A stretch of 64,000 bases of DNA from Burkholderia sp. BCC0322. GTDB taxonomy: Bacteria; Pseudomonadota; Gammaproteobacteria; Burkholderiales; Burkholderiaceae. A program made the translations under genes and the position numbers. The notes under the pieces are model-generated. The model worked only from the letters and a program-made list of their open reading frames with translations. It had not been told where the DNA came from and made no database searches. The stretch lies in NCBI RefSeq assembly GCF_902833045.1, contig NZ_CADFDU010000001.1:62001-126000 (forward strand), written 5' to 3'. Shown in pieces: positions 1-8,500 of this stretch (position 1 is the first letter of the stretch; each line of letters begins with the position of its first letter).

Positions 1-507
1 GTTCGAGACGGTGATCGGACGACGACTCGTGGCCGCGTCGTTGCCCACTCTTCCACGATATTCGACCACGGCAAGCATGTCGCGCTCAACGGAGATCGCG
101 CGACATGCGGCAACTGCGAGGGAAGCTTCAGCATTTTCGGGACTGGCAAAGGATTGTTCGGGAACGGACGGGATGCCGTCGTCGACGGCGACCTGGTGAT
201 GTGCCCATGCGGAAGCAACCGTGTCATGGCCGGGCAGGATTCAAGCATTTTTCTTGCACACGGCCTCGGCTCCAGTCATCTGTCCACTGCCTCCCAGGCA
301 GTTTCCTCCACCGGCGAGGTCTACGACGAACAGTTTCAATTGATCGACCAGATCACCGGGCGCCCGTTAGCAAACGTCCGCTATCGCATTACTTCGGACA
401 CAAACCCTCACTCAACCATCCAGGGCACGACCGACGACGCCGGGCTGACGCGACGCGTTATCACCTTTGGCTACGGAAAGCTGCATCTGGACATCCAGAC
501 AGGTTGA
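1..507 (+). CDS. PAAR-domain type VI secretion spike protein, 5' truncated by window edge
   Basis: The frame is open from base 1, so the N-terminus is missing. The first roughly 75 visible codons show the PAAR pattern: an early VRDGDRTTTRG, then ALNGDRATCGNCEG and the closing block VVDGDLVMCPCGSNRVMAG, with cysteines in the CGNC and CPCG positions. PAAR proteins cap the VgrG spike of the type VI secretion system and carry or recruit toxins. After this block comes a tail of about 65 residues containing GRPLANVRYRI and TDDAGLT, which recurs at the end of the protein encoded at 1271-2026. The next gene starts 63 bases downstream on the same strand and encodes a putative metallopeptidase, so the three genes probably form an effector module. 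The family call is from visible motifs; the secretion role is inferred. Confidence 0.75.
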   Translation, partial: VRDGDRTTTRGRVVAHSSTIFDHGKHVALNGDRATCGNCEGSFSIFGTGKGLFGNGRDAVVDGDLVMCPCGSNRVMAGQDSSIFLAHGLGSSHLSTASQAVSSTGEVYDEQFQLIDQITGRPLANVRYRITSDTNPHSTIQGTTDDAGLTRRVITFGYGKLHLDIQTG

Positions 508-570
508 ATCTCTTGCGCCCGGGCATGCACCGCCACACGCCACATCACCCCGCCTACATCAGGAAAACCG

Positions 571-1257
571 ATGCCGCCTAGAAATTCCGATCCCGCGAAC
601 GACGAGGAATGGATCCGAGTCGCAACCGTACCGACCAATACGAAAACCGATTCCCGCGCCCCCATCTCGCTATCACTCGACGGACCGCCAATTTGTCCGA
701 ACATGACGGATTCAGCGTTCAGGAAGCGGATGCTTGAATTGCGAGACGATGCGGTTGCGATCACCCGGCAGCGCCATTTGGAAATGACGCGATGGTGGCC
801 GTCCACGGAAGCACGCGTGATCGAATGGTTCGGCTCATCACATGTTGATGTTCGACGCAGGCTGGCGTCGGGACTCGACGCGCTTGCCAGCGTGATGGCC
901 GGCCTCGGCCCGGAAAACTTCGTTCGCACCGGCTCCGATGCCGACCGCGCGACAGGATGCCTTCCGAACATGAAGCATCTTGACGCCGAGGTTGCGCATG
1001 TTTGCCGTCCGGACACCGCGACTCATACCATTGCCATCAATCTCCCGTTCTGCTCGCTACCCGAGCGATCGGCCGGCAATCTCTCCTCGCAGCAACTGAC
1101 CATCGTTCACGAATGCGCCCATTTTGCTGACACGTTCGGCGCGGGCGACCATCCAGGGGCATACGGCCGCACTGCCTGTGCCCAGTTCGCGAGACATTAT
1201 CCGGACATGGCGATCAGCAACGCAGACAACATCGCCTGGTTCATTCTGGCGCGTTAG
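571..1257 (+). CDS. Putative M35-type (aspzincin-like) zinc metallopeptidase, candidate T6SS effector
   Basis: A 228-residue protein without a signal peptide. It contains HECAH at residues 180-184, fitting the HExxH zinc site of metallopeptidases. About 30 residues later comes NAD (217-219) followed by an aromatic residue, the NAD-x-x-x-F ending typical of lysine-specific metallo-endopeptidase domains (aspzincin clan). A YGR turn at about 197-199 sits between them, where the family has a YG motif. The N-terminal 60 residues are proline- and threonine-rich and look like a linker. Lying between a PAAR gene and a gene for an exported protein, it is a good candidate for a secreted antibacterial or anti-host peptidase. 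The zinc site is seen; substrate and secretion are inference. Confidence 0.65.
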   Translation: MPPRNSDPANDEEWIRVATVPTNTKTDSRAPISLSLDGPPICPNMTDSAFRKRMLELRDDAVAITRQRHLEMTRWWPSTEARVIEWFGSSHVDVRRRLASGLDALASVMAGLGPENFVRTGSDADRATGCLPNMKHLDAEVAHVCRPDTATHTIAINLPFCSLPERSAGNLSSQQLTIVHECAHFADTFGAGDHPGAYGRTACAQFARHYPDMAISNADNIAWFILAR

Positions 1258-1270
1258 ATCGGAGCGACTC

Positions 1271-2026
1271 ATGCGATATGCCATTGCCACACTGACTGCC
1301 GTCCTGTCACTCCCGATACAAGCCGATGCATGCAAGATCATGTTGACCGACAGCATGCAGTTACCGGTGAATTCGGTGGAAATCGGCAACAGCGACAGAC
1401 TCTCCGTCGTCAGACACTACCTGACCGCCAAGGAGTGGACGCGCGAGGGCACCTCAGTATCGATTGAGGCGACAGCCTACGATTGGGAAAAACAACCGGT
1501 TCACCTCGCACGACAACGCGGCGTACAGATGAAATCATTCCTCGTGCAACTCGGCATGGTGCCCGACGACATCCATGTCGGCGAGCGAATCGTGTCGCGC
1601 CGGAACGGCAAGCTCGATCCCGACGACGCAAAGCAGCTTTGGGTCCAGTTCGTTCCCAAGTGCCCGCCCGCAGGGTGCCAGAGCCTCTGCAATTCGCCTG
1701 GCACACAGGGCGTCGCCAGTTATGCAGTGACACCCGAGACACCCGGCCCCCCGCCCGGCTCGAACCGCTTTACATGCGATGACGACAGGGAACCCGCGCA
1801 GGCACGTTTCGTGACGTCCGAGCACTGGACCGCTCGAACACGGAACCAAACGTTGTTTTTACTGGATGGCGACAAGAAGCCGCTGGCACGCATCTGCTAT
1901 CGGATCAGCACCAGTGCAACGCAATACATCGGAATGACGGATGAGCGCGGTCAAACTGCAACCATGCAGCTATTAGGGCCTGAATATACGCGAATCGAAC
2001 TCAAGCTCGCCCGGCCCACACGGTGA
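1271..2026 (+). CDS. Exported protein with OmpA-like segment and PAAR-tail-like domain, possible immunity or adaptor protein
   Basis: This reads as 251 residues from the ATG at 1271, which has a GGAG ribosome site 7-10 bases upstream; longer upstream starts overlap the peptidase gene and lack a ribosome site. An N-terminal signal peptide (MRYAIATLTAVLSL, cleavage near ADA-CK) predicts export. Residues about 65-130 resemble a shortened OmpA C-terminal fold: a VSIEATAYD strand, then LARQRGVQMKSFLVQLG and a DIHV strand. The last 50 residues contain PLARICYRIS and GMTDERGQT, matching the tail of the PAAR protein at 1-507. Four or more cysteines in the middle could form disulfides. It follows the putative peptidase gene by 13 bases. 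A periplasmic immunity role is plausible but unproven. Confidence 0.55.
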   Translation: MRYAIATLTAVLSLPIQADACKIMLTDSMQLPVNSVEIGNSDRLSVVRHYLTAKEWTREGTSVSIEATAYDWEKQPVHLARQRGVQMKSFLVQLGMVPDDIHVGERIVSRRNGKLDPDDAKQLWVQFVPKCPPAGCQSLCNSPGTQGVASYAVTPETPGPPPGSNRFTCDDDREPAQARFVTSEHWTARTRNQTLFLLDGDKKPLARICYRISTSATQYIGMTDERGQTATMQLLGPEYTRIELKLARPTR

Positions 2027-2043
2027 TTTCCTGCGTCCGGTCG

Positions 2044-2070
2044 CTCCGGGCGACACAGCGTCACCCGGAG
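2044..2070. terminator. Hairpin between converging genes
   Basis: Perfect 7-bp arms CTCCGGG and CCCGGAG with a short inner GAC/GTC pairing. It lies between two convergent genes but has no T-run on either strand, so it is only a possible bidirectional terminator. Confidence 0.35.
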
Positions 2071-2120
2071 TTCTGCCACGCGCGGACGATTGAGCTGTTC
2101 CCACGCGTCGCTCGGTCAAC

Positions 2121-3188
2121 TTACCGGCGCGGCACCCCGTCGCGCCATTCGCCCCAGTGCGTCACGATGTCCTGAACAAGCGGATTGCCCGCGCGATACA
2201 GGTTTTCGGTCGCCGGGGCGAAGCCGCCCTGGTCCGCGTAGTTGAGCAGGTTGTCGGCACTCGTCTGCCCCGCATACGGCCGGTCGAAATCCGATCCGGT
2301 ACGCAGCACCGCGACGCGCGACAGGTCGACCCGCTTCACGCTCGCCGCGCGCTTGAGCGCTTCATACGTCGCGTTGTCTTCCTGCGCGGTCATGCAGTAC
2401 GTCCCCTTGCCGTCGGTCAGGATCTTCGTCCACTGGCGCGCGCGTTCGCCGATCAGCGTGCCCGAGAACCACGTGTTGCCCGATGACGTGTCGCACTGAA
2501 TCACCGTCGGCGGCCGGTTCGCCGGCGCGTAGTTGAACTTCGCGCGTGCGGCCTGCGCCTGCGCGCTGTCGGCGAGCACGACGTTGCGCGACAGCGCGAC
2601 CGCGGCGTCGGTCAGTTGCGGATTCAACTGGAACACTTCGGTGCGATAGTCGAGCGGCGGCTTGTCGTTCGGGCTCTTCGTGTTGATGCCGAGGAAGCCG
2701 GTATTCCAGCCGGCCGGAATCTCGCGTGCATCGAGTTCCCACTGCAGGCTGAAATCGACGAGGTACTTCGACCACGCGGCCGAACCGACCGTGCCTTGCG
2801 CGGGGTCGACGCCCGCGATGCCGGAGATCAGGAAGTACGTGCGGCGCAGATCGAAACGCTGCGAGAACGTGAGCGCCATGATCGTCGCCGACGCGTTCGC
2901 ATAGCCCATGCCGGTCGTGACCACGCACACGTCCTGCTTGTTGCAATGCACGTTCGGGTAGTCGGGCGACAGACCGGGCACGGCAATGTCGCGCCACGGG
3001 CCAAGCCGGTCGAGCCAGGCCTGGCCCTCCGGACCGAACATCGTGATGATCATGACCTTGACCGGGCGGCCCTGTGCACCGGTCTCGGACAATGCGTTGT
3101 TGCCCTGGTTGTCCTGCGCGATCGACGGCGCGGTTGCGCAGGCTGCGAGCGAGAATGCGGCAGCGGAAAGAATGGAGCGAGTCAGCAT
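2121..3188 (-). CDS. Purine nucleoside permease (NUP) family protein
   Basis: A 355-residue protein starting at the ATG whose complement is at 3186-3188, chosen because AAGGAA lies 7 bases upstream and a signal peptide begins there (MLTRSILSAAAFSLAAC, possible lipobox LAAC). The body has family signatures: VKVMIITMFGPEGQAW, then CVVTTGMGYANA, GIAGVDP, and near the end TGSDFDRP. NUP family members are related to nucleoside phosphorylases and were named from a yeast nucleoside permease; bacterial members are exported and poorly understood. A role in nucleoside binding or processing is inferred from the fold. It is a single gene, convergent with the T6SS module. A further 102 upstream in-frame codons are probably not translated. 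Confidence 0.75.
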   Translation of the reverse strand: MLTRSILSAAAFSLAACATAPSIAQDNQGNNALSETGAQGRPVKVMIITMFGPEGQAWLDRLGPWRDIAVPGLSPDYPNVHCNKQDVCVVTTGMGYANASATIMALTFSQRFDLRRTYFLISGIAGVDPAQGTVGSAAWSKYLVDFSLQWELDAREIPAGWNTGFLGINTKSPNDKPPLDYRTEVFQLNPQLTDAAVALSRNVVLADSAQAQAARAKFNYAPANRPPTVIQCDTSSGNTWFSGTLIGERARQWTKILTDGKGTYCMTAQEDNATYEALKRAASVKRVDLSRVAVLRTGSDFDRPYAGQTSADNLLNYADQGGFAPATENLYRAGNPLVQDIVTHWGEWRDGVPRR

Positions 3189-3435
3189 CGGCGTTCCTTG
3201 TTTCGAGGATGTTGGGTGAGAACGGCTCTCGGAGACTGCGCGACGGAGTATAGAACGCGCGTGCCCGATGCGGAACCCGACTACGAAACGGCGCCGGTGC
3301 GCCGGTGCGGGTGGGGTGTGCGCGGAAATCGTGGCGGACATGCTCTCCGCGCGACGACATACCATCAGGAATACTATCCGGTTGATCGACACCGGCACGC
3401 CAATCGCACCTGCATGCACATCGCCCGGCGAACCG

Positions 3436-4026
3436 CTACAACCGCGCCAGCCCCGCCACCCCGTAACCCAGCACGACCAGCGCCGCGACCACATGGCTCA
3501 CCGCAAGGAGCCCCGACGATTTCACGATGCGGCCGATCACGCTGCCGCCGAATGCGAACACGAGTTGCCCCGCGAGACTGCCCGCAAACACGCACGCGGC
3601 ACCGAGCAGCCAGTGCCGATGCGCACCGGCGGAAGCCGTCGCATAGCCATAGAACAACAGGATCGTGAGCGGGTTCGCCAGCGTGACGAAGAACATCGAT
3701 GCGAACGGCCGGCTGCCCGGCTGTCGCGCGTCGCCATCGAGCGTGCGGCGACGATCTCGCAGCGCCTGCCACAGCATTCGTGCCCCCATCGCGAGCAGCA
3801 CGAGCGCACCGGCCAGACGAAACAGCGACAGATGCGCGGCGAGCGTGCTCGCAAGCATCGCGCCAAGCGTGAACGCGACGACCGCATAGCAGCCGTCGGC
3901 CGTCGCGACACCCACCGCCGCGCGCACGCCGCTCGCGGTGCCGGCGCGCATCCCGTAGTTCGCGATCATCAGCGCAACGGGCCCGACCGACAGCGCGATC
4001 ATCAGCCCGAACAGGAAGTCGTTCAT
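3436..4026 (-). CDS. LysE/RhtB family amino acid exporter
   Basis: A 196-residue hydrophobic protein of the usual length for LysE/RhtB exporters. It starts NDFLFGLMIALSVGPVALMI, the conserved first helix with the family Gly-Pro, and has about six predicted membrane segments. The NPLTILLFYGY segment in the middle (residues about 115-125) is the conserved NPK/NPL turn of the family. The family exports amino acids or small metabolites from the cytoplasm; the substrate cannot be told here. It lies 72 bases downstream of selD on the same strand and may be cotranscribed with it. Confidence 0.8.
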   Translation of the reverse strand: MNDFLFGLMIALSVGPVALMIANYGMRAGTASGVRAAVGVATADGCYAVVAFTLGAMLASTLAAHLSLFRLAGALVLLAMGARMLWQALRDRRRTLDGDARQPGSRPFASMFFVTLANPLTILLFYGYATASAGAHRHWLLGAACVFAGSLAGQLVFAFGGSVIGRIVKSSGLLAVSHVVAALVVLGYGVAGLARL

Positions 4027-4098
4027 CGGTCGTCGATGTCTCCGATGGAAGGCATCGATTCCGGCGACCGCAAAATGATCCGGCGTGGCGCTTCGGCG

Positions 4099-5172
4099 TC
4101 AGGCGACATCGACGCGTGCCGGCCCGTCCACCATCTCGCCGATCACGCCCGCGCGGTCGAAGCCGTCGGCACGGAAGCACGCGAGCACGTCGTCGACGGC
4201 CTCGGGCGCGCACGCGACCAGCAAGCCGCCCGAAGTCTGCGGATCGGTCAGCAGCGCCTGCGCGACGGGCGGCAGCGTCGCGGCCAGTCGCACGTCCGCG
4301 CCGTACGCGGCCCAGTTGCGACCCGACGCGCCGGTGAACACGCCGTCCGCGACGAACGCCTCGACGCCCGCGAGCCACGGCAGCGACGCATAGTGCACGC
4401 GCGCGGTGAGGTGCGCGCCGCGCGCCAGTTCGAGCGTATGGCCGAGCAGCCCGAAGCCCGTGACGTCGGTCAGCGCATGCACGCCCGGCAGCGCGGCGAG
4501 CTCGGCGCCCGGCCGGTTCAGCTTGGTGGTCGTCGCGACCATCTGCGCATAACCCGCGGCATCGAGCTGGTTCTTTTTCAGCGCGGCCGACAGCACGCCG
4601 ACGCCGAGCGGCTTGCCGAGCACCAGCACGTCGCCCGCGCGCGCCGCCGCATTGCGCTTCACGCGCGACGGATGCACGACGCCGATCGCCGCGAGCCCGT
4701 AGATCGGCTCGACCGAATCGATCGAATGGCCGCCGGCAACCGGAATGCCGGCGTCCGCGCACACCGATTCGCCGCCGCGCAGCACGGCCGCGATCGTCTC
4801 GTGCGGCAGCACGTTGATCGGCATGCCGACCAACGCGAGCGCGAGGATCGGCTTGCCGCCCATCGCATAGACATCGGACAGCGCGTTGGTCGCGGCGATG
4901 CGGCCGAAGTCGAAAGGATCGTCGACGATCGGCATGAAGAAGTCGGTGGTCGCGACGATCGCCTGCTCGTCGTTGAGGCGGTAGACGGCCGCGTCATCGG
5001 ACGTCTCGGTGCCGACCAGCAGATCCGGGAACAGCGCGGGCGGCGTCGTGCGCTTCAGCAGCTCGGACAGCACGCCCGGTGCAATCTTGCAGCCGCAGCC
5101 GCCGCCATGCGACAGGCTCGTGAGGCGCGGAACGGCAGGCTGGGCTTGAGTGGCTTCGGTCATTGTCGGCAT
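4099..5172 (-). CDS. selD: Selenide, water dikinase
   Basis: A 357-residue enzyme that makes selenophosphate from selenide and ATP, the selenium donor for selenocysteine and 2-selenouridine in tRNA. HGGGCGCK near residues 22-29 carries the catalytic Cys (C26 here) and Lys (K29) of the family; this version uses cysteine, not selenocysteine. VGTETSDDAAVYRL and TDFFMPIVDDPFDFGRIA are the usual ATP and metal binding blocks, and LTDVTGFGLLGH and TDPQTSGGLL follow as in the AIRS/PurM fold. The start could be M1 or M4. No selA, selB or mnmH is in the window; those partners must be elsewhere. It is divergent from the transporter gene at 5278. Confidence 0.95.
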   Translation of the reverse strand: MPTMTEATQAQPAVPRLTSLSHGGGCGCKIAPGVLSELLKRTTPPALFPDLLVGTETSDDAAVYRLNDEQAIVATTDFFMPIVDDPFDFGRIAATNALSDVYAMGGKPILALALVGMPINVLPHETIAAVLRGGESVCADAGIPVAGGHSIDSVEPIYGLAAIGVVHPSRVKRNAAARAGDVLVLGKPLGVGVLSAALKKNQLDAAGYAQMVATTTKLNRPGAELAALPGVHALTDVTGFGLLGHTLELARGAHLTARVHYASLPWLAGVEAFVADGVFTGASGRNWAAYGADVRLAATLPPVAQALLTDPQTSGGLLVACAPEAVDDVLACFRADGFDRAGVIGEMVDGPARVDVA

Positions 5173-5277
5173 CCGGTGAATAACAGCACTCCATTATCGA
5201 CAATTCCATGCGAGCGCGCCCGATACCCACATAATGACGGCGCCCCTCCGCTCCCGCCCCTGTCCGCACCTTCGTTC

Positions 5278-6114
5278 ATGGACCACCTCTTCATCGGCCT
5301 CGTGCTGTGCTCCGCATTGCTGCACGCCATCTGGAACGCCTTCCTCCACGTCAGCGAAGACCGGCTCGTCCAGCTCGGCACGATGTCCCTGCCGTATTTC
5401 GCGTTCGGCTTCGCCGGCGCGGCCCTGCTGCCCGCACCGGCGCGCGCCGCATGGCCGTATATCGCCGGGTCGGCCGCGCTCGAGGTTGCGTACTGCTTCA
5501 CGCTGGCGCGCGCCTACCGCAGCGGCGAGTTCGGGCAGATCTACCCGATTGCGCGCGGGATCTCGCCGCTGCTCGTGTCGATGCTCGCGCTCGTATTCCT
5601 CCACGAACAGCCAACGCCGTTCGGCTTCGCAGGTATCGCGCTCGTGTCGTTCGGCATCATGTCGCTCGCACTGCGGCGCGGCTTCCGGTTCTCCGGCGAA
5701 GGCGTGCCGTTTGCGCTGCTCACGGGCGTGTTCATCGCCGCGTATTCGATCTGCGACGGCATCGGCTCGCGCGTGTCCGGCAGCGCGCTCGGCTACATCG
5801 CGTGGGTGTACGTACTGTGGAGCGTGCCGCAGTTCGTGCTGGTCTGCGCCGTGCGAGGCGGCCCGCGCGCGGTGCTCGGCTCGCGCACCGCACTCGCGCA
5901 GGGCGCGATCGCCGGCACGCTCTCGCTCGCGGCGTACGGCATCGTGATCCTCGCGTACCGATACTTGCCGGTCGGGACGGTGTCGGCGCTGCGCGAAACA
6001 AGTTCGATCTTTGCGGTCGCGATCGGCTGGGTCGTGATGCGCGAGCGGCCCGGCGCGCAGCGGCTCGCCGCGTGCGCGCTGGTGGTCGCCGGCGCGGCGC
6101 TGATCCGGTTGTAA
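5278..6114 (+). CDS. EamA-type drug/metabolite (DMT) transporter
   Basis: A 278-residue membrane protein with about ten hydrophobic helices in two homologous halves, as in EamA transporters. The first half ends near FGIMSLAL; the second starts near GVPFALLTGVFIAAYSICDG. The helix segment QIYPIARGISPLLV is typical. The frame is open far upstream, but homology of the first helix (MDHLFIGLVLCSALLHAIWNA) and the end of the divergent selD promoter region support the ATG at 5278; no strong ribosome site is seen. Substrate is unknown; DMT proteins export amino acids, drugs or other metabolites. It is convergent with the porin gene. Confidence 0.8.
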   Translation: MDHLFIGLVLCSALLHAIWNAFLHVSEDRLVQLGTMSLPYFAFGFAGAALLPAPARAAWPYIAGSAALEVAYCFTLARAYRSGEFGQIYPIARGISPLLVSMLALVFLHEQPTPFGFAGIALVSFGIMSLALRRGFRFSGEGVPFALLTGVFIAAYSICDGIGSRVSGSALGYIAWVYVLWSVPQFVLVCAVRGGPRAVLGSRTALAQGAIAGTLSLAAYGIVILAYRYLPVGTVSALRETSSIFAVAIGWVVMRERPGAQRLAACALVVAGAALIRL

Positions 6115-6148
6115 GCGGAAAGCGCCGCGCCCGCGGCCTGCCGCCGCG

Positions 6149-7252
6149 TCAGAACTTGTGGCGGATCCCCGTCACCGCGACGACCTGCGTGCGTGTGCTC
6201 GACGGATTCGAGATCCCTTCGATCGCGGCCACCGTGTTCGACGACGCACGCTGGTAGAACGCGTTCACGTAGATATCGGTGCGCTTCGACAGGAAATATT
6301 GCGCACCGACGCTCGTCTGCAGGTAGTGCGAGCTCGGCTTCGGCCCCTGCGACGCAAGCACCTGCGTATAGGTTTCGCCGAGCGCGAACTGCAGCGCGGG
6401 CGTCATCAGGTAGCGCACGCTGCCCTCGTAGTTGTTGAAGCGCATGGCGCCGCCCGTCTGCAGGTTGAACAGCGAGCTCGTGTACAGCAGCCCGAACGTC
6501 GCGGCCCCCCACGCATACGCGCCACCCGCGCCCCAGATCTGCTGGCGCGTCACGCCCTTGATGAACGTGTAGTAGTTGTCGGATGCCGCCGCGCCGGTGG
6601 TGTCGAGCGCCGGATGATCGACGCGCACGTAGGCCGCGCCGAGTTGCAGCGGCCCGTTCTCGTAGCTCGTGCCGATACTCCACACGCGGTTTTGCGCGAA
6701 CGACGTCGAATTCGAGAAGCCGTACAGGCCGACCGCACGCAGCCCGTACCAGGTGGGCGTCTGGTACTGCACCGAGTTGTTGGTGCGGAACGTGTTGTTC
6801 AGGTCGTCGGTGTCGAACGGATGCAGCGCGTACTGCGTGAGCGCGGTGGTCGCGCCGATCTGCAGCGGCTCCAGCACTTCCTGCGCCGCGTTGTACTGGC
6901 GGCCCATCGTCAGCGTGCCCCAGCGGTCGTTCTCCAGCCCGACGTATGCCCGGCGACCGAACAGCCGGCCGCCCTGGCTCGCGGCGCCGCTCTCGATGTT
7001 GAAGCCGTTCTCGAGCCGGAACACCGCGCGCGTGCCGCCGCCGAGCTCCTCCTTGCCGAGCAGCCCGAAGCGCGTGCCCTGCTCGTTGCCGCCGGTCGCC
7101 TGCCACGCGGCGTGGCCGTTCTGGTTGTTCGTGTACGTGATCCCCGAATCGACCACGCCGTACAGCGTCACGCTCGACTGTGCGTGCGCGTGCATCGCAC
7201 CGGCCGCCGTTGCGATACCCGCCAGCGCAACCATCATCCCTTTTCGCTTCAT
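6149..7252 (-). CDS. General porin (Burkholderia OmpC-like family)
   Basis: A 367-residue outer-membrane protein with a signal peptide ending MHAHA-QSS. The mature start QSSVTLYGVVDSGITY and the end TGIRHKF, with terminal phenylalanine, are hallmarks of betaproteobacterial 16-strand porins. GRRAYVGLENDRWGTLTMGRQY matches the conserved loop and strand region before constriction loop 3. It forms a trimeric diffusion channel. It is divergent from the N-formylglutamate hydrolase operon, and the shared gap holds two matching palindromes, so it may supply the outer-membrane route for that operon's substrate. Confidence 0.92.
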   Translation of the reverse strand: MKRKGMMVALAGIATAAGAMHAHAQSSVTLYGVVDSGITYTNNQNGHAAWQATGGNEQGTRFGLLGKEELGGGTRAVFRLENGFNIESGAASQGGRLFGRRAYVGLENDRWGTLTMGRQYNAAQEVLEPLQIGATTALTQYALHPFDTDDLNNTFRTNNSVQYQTPTWYGLRAVGLYGFSNSTSFAQNRVWSIGTSYENGPLQLGAAYVRVDHPALDTTGAAASDNYYTFIKGVTRQQIWGAGGAYAWGAATFGLLYTSSLFNLQTGGAMRFNNYEGSVRYLMTPALQFALGETYTQVLASQGPKPSSHYLQTSVGAQYFLSKRTDIYVNAFYQRASSNTVAAIEGISNPSSTRTQVVAVTGIRHKF

Positions 7253-7305
7253 CTCCGACCCCTTTATCGGTTGAATATGGGGAGCGATTTATTTCGCTCG
7301 AAACG

Positions 7306-7324
7306 TGTTTTATTGAATAAAACA
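7306..7324. promoter_or_regulatory. 19-bp palindrome upstream of the porin (operator copy 1)
   Basis: TGTTTTAT-TGA-ATAAAACA, perfect 8-bp arms around a 3-base centre. It sits 54 bases upstream of the porin start and nearly matches the palindrome at 7537-7555. The likely binder is the IclR-type regulator encoded at 8497-9270; this is inference. Confidence 0.6.
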
Positions 7325-7536
7325 TCGTCTTATTTATTGTTGAATTTGCTGATTTGAAGCGTCAAGTGACGTCAAAAATCGTACGCGCGGGTCAAATTCA
7401 CCTGAATCGCAAGGTGTTTCGAGGAATGAAACAAGCCCAATAATCATGGGCATGACAGGCCGATCATGGCGCGCAATCCCGGTATCGCAAAAAGCCCTTG
7501 ACCGCGATTTTCAGCCGTTGTGAAATATTGATACGC

Positions 7537-7555
7537 TGTTTTAATGATTAAAACA
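7537..7555. promoter_or_regulatory. 19-bp palindrome upstream of the hydrolase operon (operator copy 2)
   Basis: TGTTTTAAT-G-ATTAAAACA, perfect 9-bp arms around one base, 45 bases before the hydrolase ATG. It shares TGTTTTA and TAAAACA ends and length with the copy at 7306-7324, which suggests one regulator acting on both divergent promoters. Confidence 0.6.
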
Positions 7556-7600
7556 TTTGCACGAGACGCCTCGAGAAACTAGGTAAAGAACCTGATCCCC

Positions 7601-8500
7601 ATGCTGACGTTTAATTGCAACAACGCGACTGCCGGCGCATCGCCTGCCTATTTCGTCGCGACGCCGACGGTGCCGGCGCTGCCGATCGTCGTCGACTCGC
7701 CGCACAGCGGCATCGCGTATCCGCCGGACTTCGCCACCGTCGCACCCGACGACGCGATCCGCACGACGTGGGACGCGTACATCGACGAACTGTGGGCCGG
7801 CGCCCCTGCGCGCGGCGGCACGCTGCTCGGCGCGACGTTTCCGCGCGCGTACATCGATCCGAACCGTGCGGAAACCGATATCGACGCGACGCTGCTCGCC
7901 GAGCCGTGGCCCGAGCCGCTGTCGCCACAGCCGTACACGCAGCGCGGGATGGGGTTGATCCGGCGCGACGCGCTGCCCGGCGTGCCGCTGTACGACCGCA
8001 AGCTGTCGCTCGCGGAGGTACGCCACCGGATCGACGCGTACTACCTGCCGTACCGCCGCGCGCTCGCCGGCATCGCCGAGCCGCTGCATGCGGCGCACGG
8101 CGCGCTGTGGCACATCGACTGCCATTCGATGAAGTCGCGCGGCAACGCGATGAACGTCGACGCGGGTGCGTTGCGGCCGGACGTCGTCGTCAGCGACCGG
8201 CGCGGCACGACCGCCGATCCGGCGTTCACCGAGTGGACCGCGCAGTGGTTCGCCGGCGCCGGCTATCGCGTGCAGGTCAACGACCCGTATCAGGGCGGCG
8301 ACCTGCTGACCGCACTCGCCGATCCCGCACGGCAGCGCCACGGCATCCAGATCGAATTCAACCGCGCGCTGTACATGGACGAGGCCGCATTCGCGAAACA
8401 TGCAGGCTTCGCCACGCTGAAGCGCTCGGTCGACGCGTACCTCGACGCGCTCGCCGAGTACGTCCGCGCGCGCATCGCACCGCAGGGAGACTCCGCATGA
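7601..8500 (+). CDS. N-formylglutamate amidohydrolase (HutG-type)
   Basis: A 299-residue member of the N-formylglutamate amidohydrolase family, zinc enzymes that release formate or another acyl group from glutamate and similar substrates. Visible blocks are VVDSPHSGIAYP with the metal-binding His, YIDPNRAETDID, WHIDCHSMKS with a second His, and DPYQGGDLL. Histidine degradation genes are not nearby, so the substrate may be another N-acyl amino acid. The stop overlaps the start of the IclR gene (ATGA), so the two are translationally coupled, and a YfcC permease follows. The three genes form an operon for uptake and hydrolysis, probably controlled by its own IclR protein. Confidence 0.85.
   Translation: MLTFNCNNATAGASPAYFVATPTVPALPIVVDSPHSGIAYPPDFATVAPDDAIRTTWDAYIDELWAGAPARGGTLLGATFPRAYIDPNRAETDIDATLLAEPWPEPLSPQPYTQRGMGLIRRDALPGVPLYDRKLSLAEVRHRIDAYYLPYRRALAGIAEPLHAAHGALWHIDCHSMKSRGNAMNVDAGALRPDVVVSDRRGTTADPAFTEWTAQWFAGAGYRVQVNDPYQGGDLLTALADPARQRHGIQIEFNRALYMDEAAFAKHAGFATLKRSVDAYLDALAEYVRARIAPQGDSA

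Larger units (their letters stand above)
7253..7600. other. Divergent promoter region, AT-rich, with paired palindromes
   Basis: This 348-base gap separates the porin from the hydrolase operon and is much richer in A+T than its surroundings. It contains no convincing gene. Two 19-bp palindromes (listed separately) lie near its two ends, one close to each gene start. Confidence 0.7.

Noticed and set aside
3268-5277. Long open frame upstream of and in frame with the DMT transporter, opposite LysE and selD
   Set aside because: The translation is low-complexity Arg/His/Gln and overlaps two clear genes on the other strand; the transporter begins at 5278.
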